The notes beneath the pieces are model-generated. The model ran no database searches and was not told the DNA's origin. It worked only from the letters and a program-made list of their open reading frames with translations. This document shows, one piece after another, positions 1-7,774 of a DNA stretch of 27,829 bases. The position numbers and the translations under genes are program-made. Source of the stretch: Firmicutes bacterium UBA7510 (GTDB lineage Bacteria > Bacillota > Clostridia > Tissierellales > Sedimentibacteraceae); contig DLNM01000041.1 of assembly GCA_002479485.1 (NCBI GenBank), forward strand, positions 1 to 27,829. Direction: 5' to 3'. Each line of letters begins with the position of its first letter. Position 1 is the first letter of the stretch.

Positions 1-45
1 TTATTAAATATATTATAAAAAAGTGAACTTTCCTATTAGATAAAA

Positions 46-74
46 AATGAAAACTCTTTTACAGAGTTTTCATT
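46..74 (-). terminator. Rho-independent terminator of the 73-663 gene
   Basis: A 12-bp perfect inverted repeat (46-57 with 63-74, loop 58-62) is followed on the minus strand by a T-run (complement of the A-run at 42-47). It overlaps the stop codon of the minus-strand gene, so the end of the reading frame is inside the hairpin. Confidence 0.85.
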
Positions 75-663
75 ATAATGATTTTAAAAATTTACTGCAA
101 CTTCTATTAATAAAATTATTGTATTCATCTTCGTCCATTAATTCTTTATTTGTAATTAAAGGAGTAACTTCATTGAAATAATCTATTAATATTTTTTTTA
201 CTTCGTTTAAATCTATATATTTAATTTCATTCAAATTTAAATTAGGATTATAATCATTTATAGAATCTTTTATTTTTTTATAAAAATCTCCGACAGCTGC
301 TATGTCATAATATCTAACAGTGTTTTCTAATGCAAGTATTAGCTCTTCATCAGAAAGCTCTTCTTTGTTGTGTATAATAAGCTTTCTTGCATTAAACTTA
401 TAATATTCTTCTAACCATAAATTGCTATAGTATCCCAAAACAAAGGACTTAGACTCTAAAGATAATTCTTTTATATTAAATTTTTCATAAAATTCTCTAA
501 CATCAATATTTCCATCTTCATCAAGTGTATGATATTCATCTATTTCATCAAAAATTGTTTTTGGTGATGCAAGACCCATAATATAGCTTAATAAATCAAC
601 ATCATTATCATTATGTTCAAGTAAAACCTTACCAAAATGTAAGTGTGTACTTATAGAAGGCAT
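73..663 (-). CDS. Hypothetical protein, possible zinc-dependent phospholipase C-like fold
   Basis: A 196-residue acidic, soluble protein with no signal peptide or membrane segment. I do not firmly recognise it. The N-terminus, MPSISTHLHFGK, resembles the start of proteins annotated as zinc-dependent phospholipase C family, and the segment around residue 75 (LGYYSNLWLEEYYKF) resembles their GxxxHLxxDxY helix, but with Asn where a His ligand is expected. If the resemblance is real, the metal site is altered here. That assignment is inference from recall and weak. The start is well supported: an AGGAG site (complement of CTCCT near 670-674) lies about 6 bases before the ATG. It appears monocistronic, with its own terminator at 46-74 and a -10-like TATAAT on the minus strand about 40 bases upstream of the start but no good -35. 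Confidence 0.8.
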   Translation of the reverse strand: MPSISTHLHFGKVLLEHNDNDVDLLSYIMGLASPKTIFDEIDEYHTLDEDGNIDVREFYEKFNIKELSLESKSFVLGYYSNLWLEEYYKFNARKLIIHNKEELSDEELILALENTVRYYDIAAVGDFYKKIKDSINDYNPNLNLNEIKYIDLNEVKKILIDYFNEVTPLITNKELMDEDEYNNFINRSCSKFLKSL

Positions 664-748
664 TTTAAACTCCTTTTCAAATCTTTTATCTTAGTATTTA
701 TACATTATACGAGACCATTGTATCAAAAAAATGTATATTTGTACAGAA

Positions 749-2101
749 TTATTTAAAGTAGTCCTTAGTTGTTTTAACTACTATATTTGATAACGCTAAT
801 ATAGCTACTAAATTTGGTATTGCCATGAATCCATTAAGTGTATCTGAAATATCCCATACTAACTTAAGATCGGTTGTAGCTCCGATAACAATAATACAGG
901 TAAATAAAAGTTTGTATATAACATTAAATTTATTAGTTTTAACAATATATTCGAGACATCTTTCTCCATAAAAAGACCAGCCAATTAGTGATGAAAATGC
1001 AAAAAATAATATAGAAAAAGATATAGCATATGGTGCAAAATTGCCTAAACCTACAGAAAAAGCAGATATTGCAAGGTCAGCTCCTAATAGCCCAGATGAC
1101 CATTTACCAGATGATATAATTGCAAGTCCTGTGATAGTACATAAGACAATAGTATCAACAAATACTTCAAATATTCCCCACATTGCCTGACTTACTGGGT
1201 GGTCGGTTTCTGCTATTGCATGTGCAATCGGTGAACTGCCAAGACCTGCTTCATTAGTGAACACACCCTTTGATATACCATTTTTAATTGTTAAGATAAG
1301 GCTTGAACCAACAAAACCGCCAATTGCAGCTGTCTCATTAAAAGCAGAAGTGAAAACTAAAACTATGGAATTAAGGAGATTTTTATAATTTGTAATTAAA
1401 ACAGTAATAGTTATAACAATATAAAAGCAAGCCATAAAAGGTACTAATTTTTCTGTTGTTTTAGCTATTCTTTTTGCATCACCAATGATTACAAGTGAGA
1501 CAAGAATTGACACGATAATACCGGTATATAGAGGATTAATATGCAATGAATTGTACATTGAGGTAGAAATTGAATTAATTTGAGCAATATTGCCTATCCC
1601 AAAGGACGCCAGTAGTCCAAATACAGAAAATGATACAGCTAGCCATCTGCTTTTTAGTCCGTCTTGTATATAGTACATAGGGCCGCCAAGAATTGTTCCA
1701 TCCATTTTTATCTTTCTATATTTTATAGATAATAATATCTCAGAATATTTAGTCATCATTCCGAAAAAAGAACTCGCAACAATCCAAAATAATGAACCCG
1801 GGCCTCCAATTGCTATTGCTGTTGCTGTTCCAACAATATTACCTGTGCCAATAGTTCCAGCAAGAGCTGTTGTAAGGGCCTGAAAGGGGGTTATTGATTT
1901 TTTATTTTTGTTTTCTGTTTTTTTAAAAATAGAAAATATAGTTTTATTTAGCATTAGTTTAAATTTTCTTATCTGTAGAAAATTAGTTCTTATAGTAAAA
2001 TATATACCTGTTCCTAGCAGCAATATAAGCATTAATGGTCCCCATATAATGCTATTTATTATTTTATTTAAATTTTCTATAGATAGTAAAAATTGCGACA
2101 T
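749..2101 (-). CDS. Sodium:alanine/glycine symporter, AGCS family
   Basis: A 450-residue integral membrane protein predicted to import a small neutral amino acid (alanine or glycine in characterised members) with Na+. Visible family features are the TPFQALTTALAGTIGTGNIVG segment at about 71-92, GGPGSLFWIV at about 99-108, the following MMTKYSE, and the GVFTNEAGLGSSPIAHA segment in the middle of the protein. About ten or eleven hydrophobic helices can be counted, and the length is normal for the family. The start is set at the ATG at 2099-2101 because a GGAGG (2109-2113 on the complement) sits 7 bases before it; an in-frame ATG 18 bases further out lies inside that ribosome site. The gene is divergent from the GerM-type gene. 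I found no glycine riboswitch in its leader. The substrate is not resolvable from sequence. Confidence 0.95.
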   Translation of the reverse strand: MSQFLLSIENLNKIINSIIWGPLMLILLLGTGIYFTIRTNFLQIRKFKLMLNKTIFSIFKKTENKNKKSITPFQALTTALAGTIGTGNIVGTATAIAIGGPGSLFWIVASSFFGMMTKYSEILLSIKYRKIKMDGTILGGPMYYIQDGLKSRWLAVSFSVFGLLASFGIGNIAQINSISTSMYNSLHINPLYTGIIVSILVSLVIIGDAKRIAKTTEKLVPFMACFYIVITITVLITNYKNLLNSIVLVFTSAFNETAAIGGFVGSSLILTIKNGISKGVFTNEAGLGSSPIAHAIAETDHPVSQAMWGIFEVFVDTIVLCTITGLAIISSGKWSSGLLGADLAISAFSVGLGNFAPYAISFSILFFAFSSLIGWSFYGERCLEYIVKTNKFNVIYKLLFTCIIVIGATTDLKLVWDISDTLNGFMAIPNLVAILALSNIVVKTTKDYFK

Positions 2102-2308
2102 GTTTATACCTCCATGCAATTGAAAAACTTTACCACTAACACTATCTTTTAAAATTATATTAAAGATAATGAAAATGTCGTTTATTAATTATATTGGAAT
2201 TTTAAAAAATCATGAGAACTTTTAAATATTAGCATAAATTTTTTCATATCTTGTATTACTTATTAATATAATTTAGATATAGAGATAACTTAGAGGAGGT
2301 ATACAAAA

Positions 2309-3340
2309 GTGAGTTTAAAAAGATTATTACATATAGCGTTAGCAATAGCAATAATTCTAGCACTAACAGGTTGTAGCGCACTTGATATGATGGTAGGTTT
2401 AAAAAATGACGAAAATCTAAAAGTATATGATGATCTTGCTATAATTGATGATGAAACAACAGAAGAAGATGCTGTAGAAACAATAACAATAAACTCAGAT
2501 ACTAATGCAAGAAGCATAACTGCATACTACAAAGACAATAATGGTTTTATAGTTCCAGTAATTACAAATATACCTTGGGAAGAAGGGATAGCAAAGGCTA
2601 CAGTAAGAAAAATGGTAATTGGTAGCGAAAAGGAGAAGGAGCTAGCTCAATCAGGCTTACATGGTGTAATACCAGAAGGTACAGAAATAATAGGTATGTC
2701 TATAAAAGATGGCTTATGTGTAGTTGACTTTACTAAAAATATATTAAATAATGCTACAATTGAAGATGAGAAAGACATGATGACAGCATTAGCATACACT
2801 TTGACAGAATTTGATACTATTGATAGAGTAGAAATAATGGTAGAAGGTCAAATGCTTGAAACTCTTGCAAAAGGATATCCTGTGAATGTTGCATTTGAAA
2901 GAGAAAACATAAATCTTGTTGGCTCAGAGGACGGAGCAAATTATACTGTATATTATAAGACATCTGAAACAGAAGTAGCAGGATACTATGTGCCAATAAC
3001 ATTCTCGGCTGAAGCTGTAGGCAATCCAGTGAAAATTGTTCTAGAAAAATTATTTAATGGACCTCCATCTGATTTAGCAGTTCAAAATGATATACCGTAT
3101 GGTATTAGTTTAAATGATGTTAGCATATCACAAGGAATCGCTAAAATAGATTTAAGCATGGGCGCTCTAAGTCTTAGTCAAGAGGAATATGAAGATTTAA
3201 GCAAAATTGTAGTTTTATGCTTGCAGCAATTTAAAGAAGTTACCGACATAGCTTTCAGCATTGAAGGTATAACATTTGAAGAAGCAGGATTAAACTTATT
3301 AGACACTGAAATAACTCCAGTATTTAATAATTTTCAATAG
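2309..3340 (+). CDS. gerM: GerM-type spore lipoprotein with two GerMN domains
   Basis: A 343-residue secreted lipoprotein. Residues 1-22 form a signal peptide with lipobox LTGC, lipidated at Cys22. After a short acidic linker come two repeated GerMN domains, about 65-190 and 205-335. The shared pattern is an extracellular-looking strand region, a hydrophobic AxxxVxxMxxG or AxxIVLEKLxxGP helix, and a D(F/L)(T/S) strand (VVDFTKN and KIDLSMG). B. subtilis GerM has the same lipoprotein plus two-domain layout and forms a ring in the mother cell-forespore channel (SpoIIIA-SpoIIQ machinery). The start is GTG, chosen for the strong GGAGGT at 2294-2299. In B. subtilis gerM is followed directly by rph, ysnA and ysnB; here their homologues lie 20 kb downstream. 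A strong terminator follows. I could not identify a convincing sporulation sigma promoter in the 207-base upstream gap. Confidence 0.88.
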   Translation: MSLKRLLHIALAIAIILALTGCSALDMMVGLKNDENLKVYDDLAIIDDETTEEDAVETITINSDTNARSITAYYKDNNGFIVPVITNIPWEEGIAKATVRKMVIGSEKEKELAQSGLHGVIPEGTEIIGMSIKDGLCVVDFTKNILNNATIEDEKDMMTALAYTLTEFDTIDRVEIMVEGQMLETLAKGYPVNVAFERENINLVGSEDGANYTVYYKTSETEVAGYYVPITFSAEAVGNPVKIVLEKLFNGPPSDLAVQNDIPYGISLNDVSISQGIAKIDLSMGALSLSQEEYEDLSKIVVLCLQQFKEVTDIAFSIEGITFEEAGLNLLDTEITPVFNNFQ

Positions 3341-3352
3341 AAATTAAACAAA

Positions 3353-3390
3353 GGTGGCAGATTAATTCATTAATCTGCCGCTTTTATTTT
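3353..3390 (+). terminator. Terminator after the GerM-type gene, probably bidirectional
   Basis: A 10-bp perfect stem (3356-3365 with 3370-3379, loop TTCA) can be extended by wobble pairs and is followed by CTTTTATTTT on the plus strand. The opposite strand also leaves a T-rich tract, so it can serve the convergent gene ending at 3409. Confidence 0.85.
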
Positions 3391-3408
3391 AATTTATACT
3401 TATTATTA

Positions 3409-3894
3409 TTATTTATGCTTTATTGATTTGATTTTCTTTAACTGTATTTTGTATATTATTAATCCTAGACATAAAGATACTAAAATAGCTATTATCAATG
3501 TATATATAGTAAAATGAGTATGTTTAAAGCCATAGTAAAAAAGCAATGCTGATAATAAAAGCTGTGCGAAAATATTTGTAACTATTTCAGAATTTATATT
3601 TTTTTTAATTAAAAGAGTGCTAATGAAAAATCCCCAAGTTTGAGGTATATAGGTATAAGTAAATAAAAGTAGAGCGTACTTAAAATATGTGAAATTATAG
3701 TTATATTTAAAATTATTCAAAGCTAAAAAATATAAAAATATTATGCTAAAAATTGACATAAAGACCTTTTCGATCGGCTTTAAGTGATATTTAGTTGAAG
3801 GATTGAAGATTTTTTTATTAGTTTCTAAATAAGTTACAATTAAGGTGTAAATTAATAAAAAGCAATAAAGTATAAATAATATTAAATTTAACAT
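3409..3894 (-). CDS. Small integral membrane protein, unknown function
   Basis: A 161-residue, very hydrophobic and basic protein with about five predicted membrane helices (near 2-22, 43-60, 70-90, 107-125 and 130-150). It ends in a Lys-rich cytoplasmic tail. I do not recognise a family. The charge pattern and the TWGFFIS segment after the third helix are the only distinctive points. A GGAGTGGGG tract just before the ATG acts as ribosome site. It is transcribed from one or both of two minus-strand promoters in the 243-base gap upstream, and a hairpin lies in the leader of the longer transcript. It converges on the GerM-type gene. No functional inference is justified from context. Confidence 0.75.
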   Translation of the reverse strand: MLNLILFILYCFLLIYTLIVTYLETNKKIFNPSTKYHLKPIEKVFMSIFSIIFLYFLALNNFKYNYNFTYFKYALLLFTYTYIPQTWGFFISTLLIKKNINSEIVTNIFAQLLLSALLFYYGFKHTHFTIYTLIIAILVSLCLGLIIYKIQLKKIKSIKHK

Positions 3895-3938
3895 AGTTAC
3901 CCCACTCCCAATATTTGATTTTTTAAACCTTTAATCAA

Positions 3939-3967
3939 AAAATACCATATATTAGAAATGATGTCAA
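3939..3967 (-). promoter_or_regulatory. Sigma-A-like promoter, proximal, for the 3409-3894 gene
   Basis: On the minus strand, a perfect TTGACA (complement of 3962-3967) and TATTTT (complement of 3939-3944) are separated by exactly 17 bases. The predicted start is about 40 bases before the ATG. Confidence 0.55.
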
Positions 3968-3970
3968 TTT

Positions 3971-4008
3971 AAAAGATGCTAAAATTTTATATAATTTTAG
4001 CACCTTTT
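3971..4008 (-). promoter_or_regulatory. Hairpin at the 5' end of the distal minus-strand transcript
   Basis: Stem TGCTAAAATT (3977-3986) pairs with AATTTTAGCA (3993-4002), and the outer A/T tracts pair further. On the minus strand the stem is followed by CTTTTAAATT, so it resembles a weak terminator. It begins only a few bases after the start predicted for the promoter at 4017-4045. Confidence 0.6.
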
Positions 4009-4016
4009 ATATAATT

Positions 4017-4045
4017 ACTATACCACAAAAACGTTAAAAAGTCAA
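4017..4045 (-). promoter_or_regulatory. Sigma-A-like promoter, distal, minus strand
   Basis: TTGACT (complement of 4040-4045) and TATAGT (complement of 4017-4022) have a 17-base spacer. This is among the best promoter matches in the window. Its transcript would open with the hairpin at 3971-4008 and could then read into the 3409-3894 gene. Confidence 0.7.
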
Positions 4046-4048
4046 TAC

Positions 4049-4077
4049 TTGTTAAATATCATAAATGAACCTATAAT
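4049..4077 (+). promoter_or_regulatory. Sigma-A-like promoter for the DUF6323-DUF6179 pair
   Basis: TTGTTA (4049-4054) and a perfect TATAAT (4072-4077) have a 17-base spacer. Its -35 lies 3 bases from the -35 of the divergent promoter at 4017-4045, so the two promoters are back to back and could be co-regulated. Confidence 0.7.
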
Positions 4078-4137
4078 AGCATATACTATCAATTAAATCG
4101 CTATCATAACAATCTATTTATGGGGAGATGTATTTAA

Positions 4138-4638
4138 ATGGAAGAAAAATATTTTTTGCCGGTTTTAGAAGCAAAAAAACAGATTGCAATAAAAGCAATA
4201 AGTGCGTGCAATGAGTATACAAGTCGTTTTGGCTTATTTTTGACTCCATCAGAAGTTAATGAAATAGTAAGCTGTCAGCATGAAACCTTAAAGGAAATGG
4301 GAAGAATAGAGTTAGGGCAAAGCATAATTCCCAAATTAATCTATGAATTTTGCGATTCTCAATATGTTTCACAAGATAACTATGTGCAAATCTTAGAAGA
4401 ATTTCAGGAAATGTTTTATTATTTTAAAAATGAATCCTTAGAGGATCTTAGTGATGATGAGCTAATAAGCGGTATGAAAAAATATTTTGATAATGAATGC
4501 CAGGGCTCAATAGAAAGATTAAGGTCTACCTATCTAGAAAATATGTGTAAAAATTCAAGATACGATTATGATTTATACGGAGATATGTACGAAGAGTATG
4601 ATGAGAAGGATGGAGGGGACTGGGGAGAAAATGTTTGA
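4138..4638 (+). CDS. DUF6323 family protein
   Basis: A 166-residue soluble, acidic protein of unknown function. It matches, by recall, the DUF6323 family of Clostridia: an N-terminal helical region with the YTSRFGLxLTPSEVNEI stretch, then GRIELGQSIIPKLIYEFCDSQYVSQ, the FYYFKNESLEDLSDDELI helix and the KKYFDNECQGSIE segment. No catalytic motif is evident. The C-terminus is a tail rich in Asp, Glu and Tyr. GGGGAG ten bases before the ATG is the ribosome site. Its end overlaps the start of the next gene by 8 bases, which implies translational coupling and a joint function with the DUF6179 partner. Confidence 0.85.
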   Translation: MEEKYFLPVLEAKKQIAIKAISACNEYTSRFGLFLTPSEVNEIVSCQHETLKEMGRIELGQSIIPKLIYEFCDSQYVSQDNYVQILEEFQEMFYYFKNESLEDLSDDELISGMKKYFDNECQGSIERLRSTYLENMCKNSRYDYDLYGDMYEEYDEKDGGDWGENV

Positions 4639-5818
4639 TATTGACGCAAATATTAATGATCTAATGATGATGTTGACTGATAAATACAGAAAATATACTT
4701 CAAATGATCACAGTTCTATATCGGTTGAAAAAGCTCAGCAGCTAATGGATTCTATATTATATTGTATAAATGGATATTTAAATTCAGTAAATGTGGATGG
4801 CAATTCTATAACTACATCAGACTATAATAGCGCTAATGCCTTGTATGAAAAAGGCTTAGAATTGGCAAAAGAAAATTTTGCTCGTGCAAAAGAATTATTA
4901 ATTGATATAAAAAATACGTCATTGAAAATTGATAATATGTCATATCAAGATACTATATTTGGAGGACTAGATATTTTCTTTAAAAAATATGATATTTTAT
5001 ACGCTGCTCATGAAACTCCCGTAGATATTGATTATCAATTAAGCTTTGAATTAAAAGATTTTACAGGAGTAGAGTATATATTGAAATATTTAGAGCAGTT
5101 ATATCTAGAGAATATTTTTTGTAAAAAATTTGATGAAAAAGACATTAAAGCCTTATTAAAAGGATATAGTAAAGATTATAGAGTATTGTTATTAAATATT
5201 TATGAAATAGTAATGCAAAATGTTATAGGGCTTGAATTAATAGGTAGTGACATATTACGATTAAATATTTATGCTGAGGATAAACTTATACTGCAAGAGA
5301 TGCTTGAAGATTTAAATTTGTTTGAATTGCAAGATAAGCTATTGTTGGCATTAGATTCAATTTTAGATAAATTAGACATAAAGGATTATAATCAAATAGA
5401 GTATGCAAAAAAAGCTACAGTAAAAATATCTTATGATATAAAACATTGCATAAGTATTAAAAAATTAGATAAAATATTTATTACATCTGACTATAAAAAA
5501 GATGAAGCGGCTAGCACCTATAAGGATGGTGTGCATATGAGCTCAAAAGAATTAAGAAAGTTTATTAGCGAAATGCAAGAATGCAGATTTACCTCTGACA
5601 AAATTGCAATGATAAAATCTTCAGTTCATAGTCTTAGAGATTTAATAGATATCTTAGACACTTGTATTTGGGATGATGAGTATGTAGAAGTGTTTAAATT
5701 ATTAAGTCAGGTCGAATTAGATATTTTGTGTCAAATAGTTGTCAGCGATATGGCAATGGGCTATAAACTATCAGAATTAAAGTTTTGGCAAAGAGAGTTT
5801 CTTAAATTTGAAAAATAA
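4631..5818 (+). CDS. DUF6179 domain protein, coupled to DUF6323
   Basis: A 395-residue, largely helical cytosolic protein without signal peptide or membrane helices. It resembles DUF6179 proteins, which in my recollection are encoded next to DUF6323 in many Clostridia; neither has a known function. The start is set at the ATG at 4631, which overlaps the DUF6323 stop (ATGTTTGA). The ribosome site is either GGGGAG 3 bases before it or GGAGGGG about 12 bases before; both lie inside the upstream gene. An in-frame ATG at 4568 lacks a ribosome site. Visible traits are an N-terminal helical bundle containing EKAQQLMDSILYCINGYLNS, a central FDEKDIKALLKGYSKDYRVLLLNIYE segment and a C-terminal KFWQREFLKFEK. 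The ligand and partner are unknown. Confidence 0.82.
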   Translation: MFDIDANINDLMMMLTDKYRKYTSNDHSSISVEKAQQLMDSILYCINGYLNSVNVDGNSITTSDYNSANALYEKGLELAKENFARAKELLIDIKNTSLKIDNMSYQDTIFGGLDIFFKKYDILYAAHETPVDIDYQLSFELKDFTGVEYILKYLEQLYLENIFCKKFDEKDIKALLKGYSKDYRVLLLNIYEIVMQNVIGLELIGSDILRLNIYAEDKLILQEMLEDLNLFELQDKLLLALDSILDKLDIKDYNQIEYAKKATVKISYDIKHCISIKKLDKIFITSDYKKDEAASTYKDGVHMSSKELRKFISEMQECRFTSDKIAMIKSSVHSLRDLIDILDTCIWDDEYVEVFKLLSQVELDILCQIVVSDMAMGYKLSELKFWQREFLKFEK

Positions 5819-5825
5819 ATATTAT

Positions 5826-5850
5826 ATTGTTGTAAAAACAACATATATTT
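5826..5850 (+). terminator. Possible weak terminator after the DUF6179 gene
   Basis: TGTTGT AAAA ACAACA (5828-5843) forms a 6-bp stem followed by TATATTTTATT. The stem is short and the T-run is interrupted, so this is a tentative call. Confidence 0.4.
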
Positions 5851-5890
5851 TATTCTTTCTGTGTTACCATTAATACATAATAATAAAAAA

Positions 5891-5989
5891 GGAAGTGAAT
5901 AACGTGAAAAAAACACTTCACGCTATAGAAAAATCAAAAAACGATTTTTCATTATTATTTATGATGCCACTACGTGGCATAATAGGAGG
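5891..5989 (+). promoter_or_regulatory. Tandem-hairpin mRNA leader of the cupin gene
   Basis: Three hairpins precede the AGGAGG at 5984-5989. A: CGTGAA (5903-5908) with TTCACG (5917-5922), with a competing pair GAAGTG (5892-5897) with CACTTC (5914-5919). B: GAAAAATC (5928-5935) with GATTTTTC (5943-5950), loop AAAAAAC. C: ATGCCAC (5964-5970) with GTGGCAT (5974-5980), ending just before the ribosome site. The same layout and much of the sequence recur before the LysR gene (7775-7866). The upstream promoter is weak by eye (CATAAT at 5876-5881 without a good -35). Confidence 0.6.
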
Positions 5990-5994
5990 ATAAT

Positions 5995-6339
5995 ATGATA
6001 AAAACTTTCATAAAAAATATAGAGCACGAAAAAGTGTTACCATTGGCAGAACAAGTTCAAACTATGCCCGGTCAAGTTGTAAGTAAAACTTTATCTCAGA
6101 ACAAAGCTGTAAGCATGACGTTATTTGCATTTGATAAAGGTGAAGAAATTAGCAGCCATGATTCCACTGGTGACGCTATGGTTACTGTACTTGAAGGTGT
6201 AGGTAAGCTTACTGTGGACGGTAAAGAACATATAGTAAAAGCAGGAGAGACATTAATCATGCCAGCTAAAAAACCTCATGCAGTATATGCTGAGGAAGCG
6301 TTTAAAATGCTATTGGTGGTAGTATTTCCTTTGAATTAA
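5995..6339 (+). CDS. Cupin domain protein, single domain
   Basis: A 114-residue single-domain cupin (RmlC-like jelly roll, Cupin_2 type). Motif 1 is GEEISSHDSTGDAMVTVLEGVGKLTVDG, in which the first metal His is present but the second position of HxH is Ser. Motif 2 is GETLIMPAKKPHAVYA, with the usual Pro and His. A metal site is therefore possible but not canonical. Small stand-alone cupins of this shape often act as ligand-binding or isomerase-like accessory proteins, and the function cannot be given. The AGGAGG is 5 bases before the ATG, immediately after hairpin C of the leader. It converges on methionine gamma-lyase, with a shared terminator between them. The leader shared with the LysR gene suggests common post-transcriptional control. 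Confidence 0.85.
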   Translation: MIKTFIKNIEHEKVLPLAEQVQTMPGQVVSKTLSQNKAVSMTLFAFDKGEEISSHDSTGDAMVTVLEGVGKLTVDGKEHIVKAGETLIMPAKKPHAVYAEEAFKMLLVVVFPLN

Positions 6340-6356
6340 CAAAACATTTTTTAAAA

Positions 6357-6390
6357 GTAAAAACGCTATGTATTTTCATAGCGTTTTTTT
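6357..6390 (+). terminator. Bidirectional terminator between cupin and methionine gamma-lyase
   Basis: AAAAACGCTATG pairs with CATAGCGTTTTT around a TATTTT loop (6371-6376). It is followed by T7 on the plus strand and preceded by an A-run that gives T's on the minus strand. Confidence 0.9.
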
Positions 6391-6409
6391 GTTTATAGAA
6401 ACTTTAAAT

Positions 6410-7606
6410 TTATTTTAAACAATTAAATCCATATTCTAAATCTGCAATTATGTCTTCTACATTTTCAAGACCTACAGACAATCTTACTAATCCTTCAGAT
6501 ATTCCTTGCTCAGCTAACTCTTCCTTTGTATAAGGTGAATGTGTCATGCTTGCTGGATGTTCAACTAATGTCTCTGCATCACCTAAGCTTACAGCTATAG
6601 TGCAAAGCTTTAAGCTGTTTAATAAATTAGCTCCAGCTTCTCTTCCGCCTTTTACTTCAAAAGCAATCATTCCACCAAACTTAGACATTTGTTTTTTAGC
6701 AATTTCATGTCCTTCAAATGATGGTAGGCCTGGGAAGTATACTTTTTCTACCATTGGATGTTTTTCTAAGTATTCTGCAATCTTTTGAGCAGAATCGCAG
6801 TGTCTATCCATTCTAACTTCAAGAGTTTTTAATCCTCTTAATATTAAGAATGCTTCAAAAGGTCCCATAACTGAACCAGTCATATCCTTCAGACCAAAGA
6901 ATCTAACCTCGTTCATAAACTCTTGTGATCCACAGATAAATCCTGCTATAACATCTCCGTGACCATTTAGGTATTTAGTTGCTGAATGTATAACAGCATC
7001 GGCACCTAATTCAAGTGGTCTTTGTAGATAAGGTGTAGCAAAAGTATTGTCGCATACAACCTTAATATCTTTACTGTAATCATGAACTATATCAGCTACA
7101 GCTTTTATATCAGCAATTTTCAGGTTAGGATTTGCAGGAGTTTCAAGATAAACAACTGCTGTGTTTGGCTTTAATGCAGCCTTAATTTCATCTAAGTTTG
7201 AAGTGTCAACAAAAGAAACCTCAACTCCATATCTTGTCATACCGTGGTTTAGATATGCAAAAGTACATCCATATAAAGTACCATCAGCTATAACGTGAGA
7301 ACCAGCCTTGCACATAGTCCAAAATATAGATGATACAGCACCTATTCCTGAGCTTACTGCTACACAAGCTTCTGCTCCTTCAAGAGCTGCAACTTTTTCC
7401 TCTAATACAGAGGTAGTAGGGTTTCCAAGCCTTGTATATATGTATCCGTTTTCTTCACCAGCAAATCTTTTTCCGCCTTGTTCACATGTATCAAAGGCAA
7501 ATGTAGAAGTTTGATAAATTGGCATAGTTAGTGAGCCGTATTGAGTGTCTTTTTTGTTCCCAGCATGAATAGCTTTTGTTCCAAATCCAACATTTTTGTT
7601 TTCCAT
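6410..7606 (-). CDS. megL: L-methionine gamma-lyase (PLP-dependent)
   Basis: A 398-residue Cys/Met-metabolism PLP enzyme. It is predicted to split methionine to methanethiol, 2-oxobutyrate and ammonia. The PLP lysine is Lys211 in SATKYLNGHGD, the same number as in the Pseudomonas putida enzyme. The active-site Cys114 in GTLYGCTFA is the residue that separates methionine gamma-lyases from cystathionine lyases and O-acetylhomoserine sulfhydrylases. The YTRLGNPT phosphate-binding segment (57-64) and DNTFATPYLQRPLELGAD are intact. The start is the ATG at 7604-7606 behind GGAGGA; a TTG 12 bases further out is inside that site. It is divergent from a LysR regulator, the usual arrangement for a regulator and its target. 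Activity on homocysteine or cysteine is also possible. Confidence 0.92.
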   Translation of the reverse strand: MENKNVGFGTKAIHAGNKKDTQYGSLTMPIYQTSTFAFDTCEQGGKRFAGEENGYIYTRLGNPTTSVLEEKVAALEGAEACVAVSSGIGAVSSIFWTMCKAGSHVIADGTLYGCTFAYLNHGMTRYGVEVSFVDTSNLDEIKAALKPNTAVVYLETPANPNLKIADIKAVADIVHDYSKDIKVVCDNTFATPYLQRPLELGADAVIHSATKYLNGHGDVIAGFICGSQEFMNEVRFFGLKDMTGSVMGPFEAFLILRGLKTLEVRMDRHCDSAQKIAEYLEKHPMVEKVYFPGLPSFEGHEIAKKQMSKFGGMIAFEVKGGREAGANLLNSLKLCTIAVSLGDAETLVEHPASMTHSPYTKEELAEQGISEGLVRLSVGLENVEDIIADLEYGFNCLK

Positions 7607-7729
7607 AACATCCTCCAAATAAATTTTTTAATATAATAAAACAATCCCTTACTAATAATATACTATTTAATTGCTATAAGTTGATAATATTTATTATTTC
7701 TATCTGGTTATATGTTTTTGATATAACAA

Positions 7730-7758
7730 TTGACGTTTTCATTAAGGGTTTGTATAAT
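7730..7758 (+). promoter_or_regulatory. Sigma-A-like promoter of the LysR gene
   Basis: TTGACG (7730-7735) and a perfect TATAAT (7753-7758) have a 17-base spacer. The predicted start near 7765 places the tandem-hairpin region inside the transcript, giving a leader of about 105 bases. Confidence 0.8.
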
Positions 7759-7774
7759 TAAAATAAGAGATGTT

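Noticed and set aside
1908..2123. Plus-strand ORF opposite the symporter start
   Set aside because: It is an antisense shadow of the AGCS gene with no ribosome site and no recognisable protein.
2102..2308. Glycine riboswitch or T-box before the amino-acid symporter
   Set aside because: No tandem glycine aptamer core, no T-box bulge and no terminator hairpin were seen in the leader.
7607..7729. S-box (SAM) riboswitch or T-box upstream of methionine gamma-lyase
   Set aside because: The minus-strand leader is AT-rich, without the conserved SAM aptamer segments or a terminator. Control by the divergent LysR protein is simpler.
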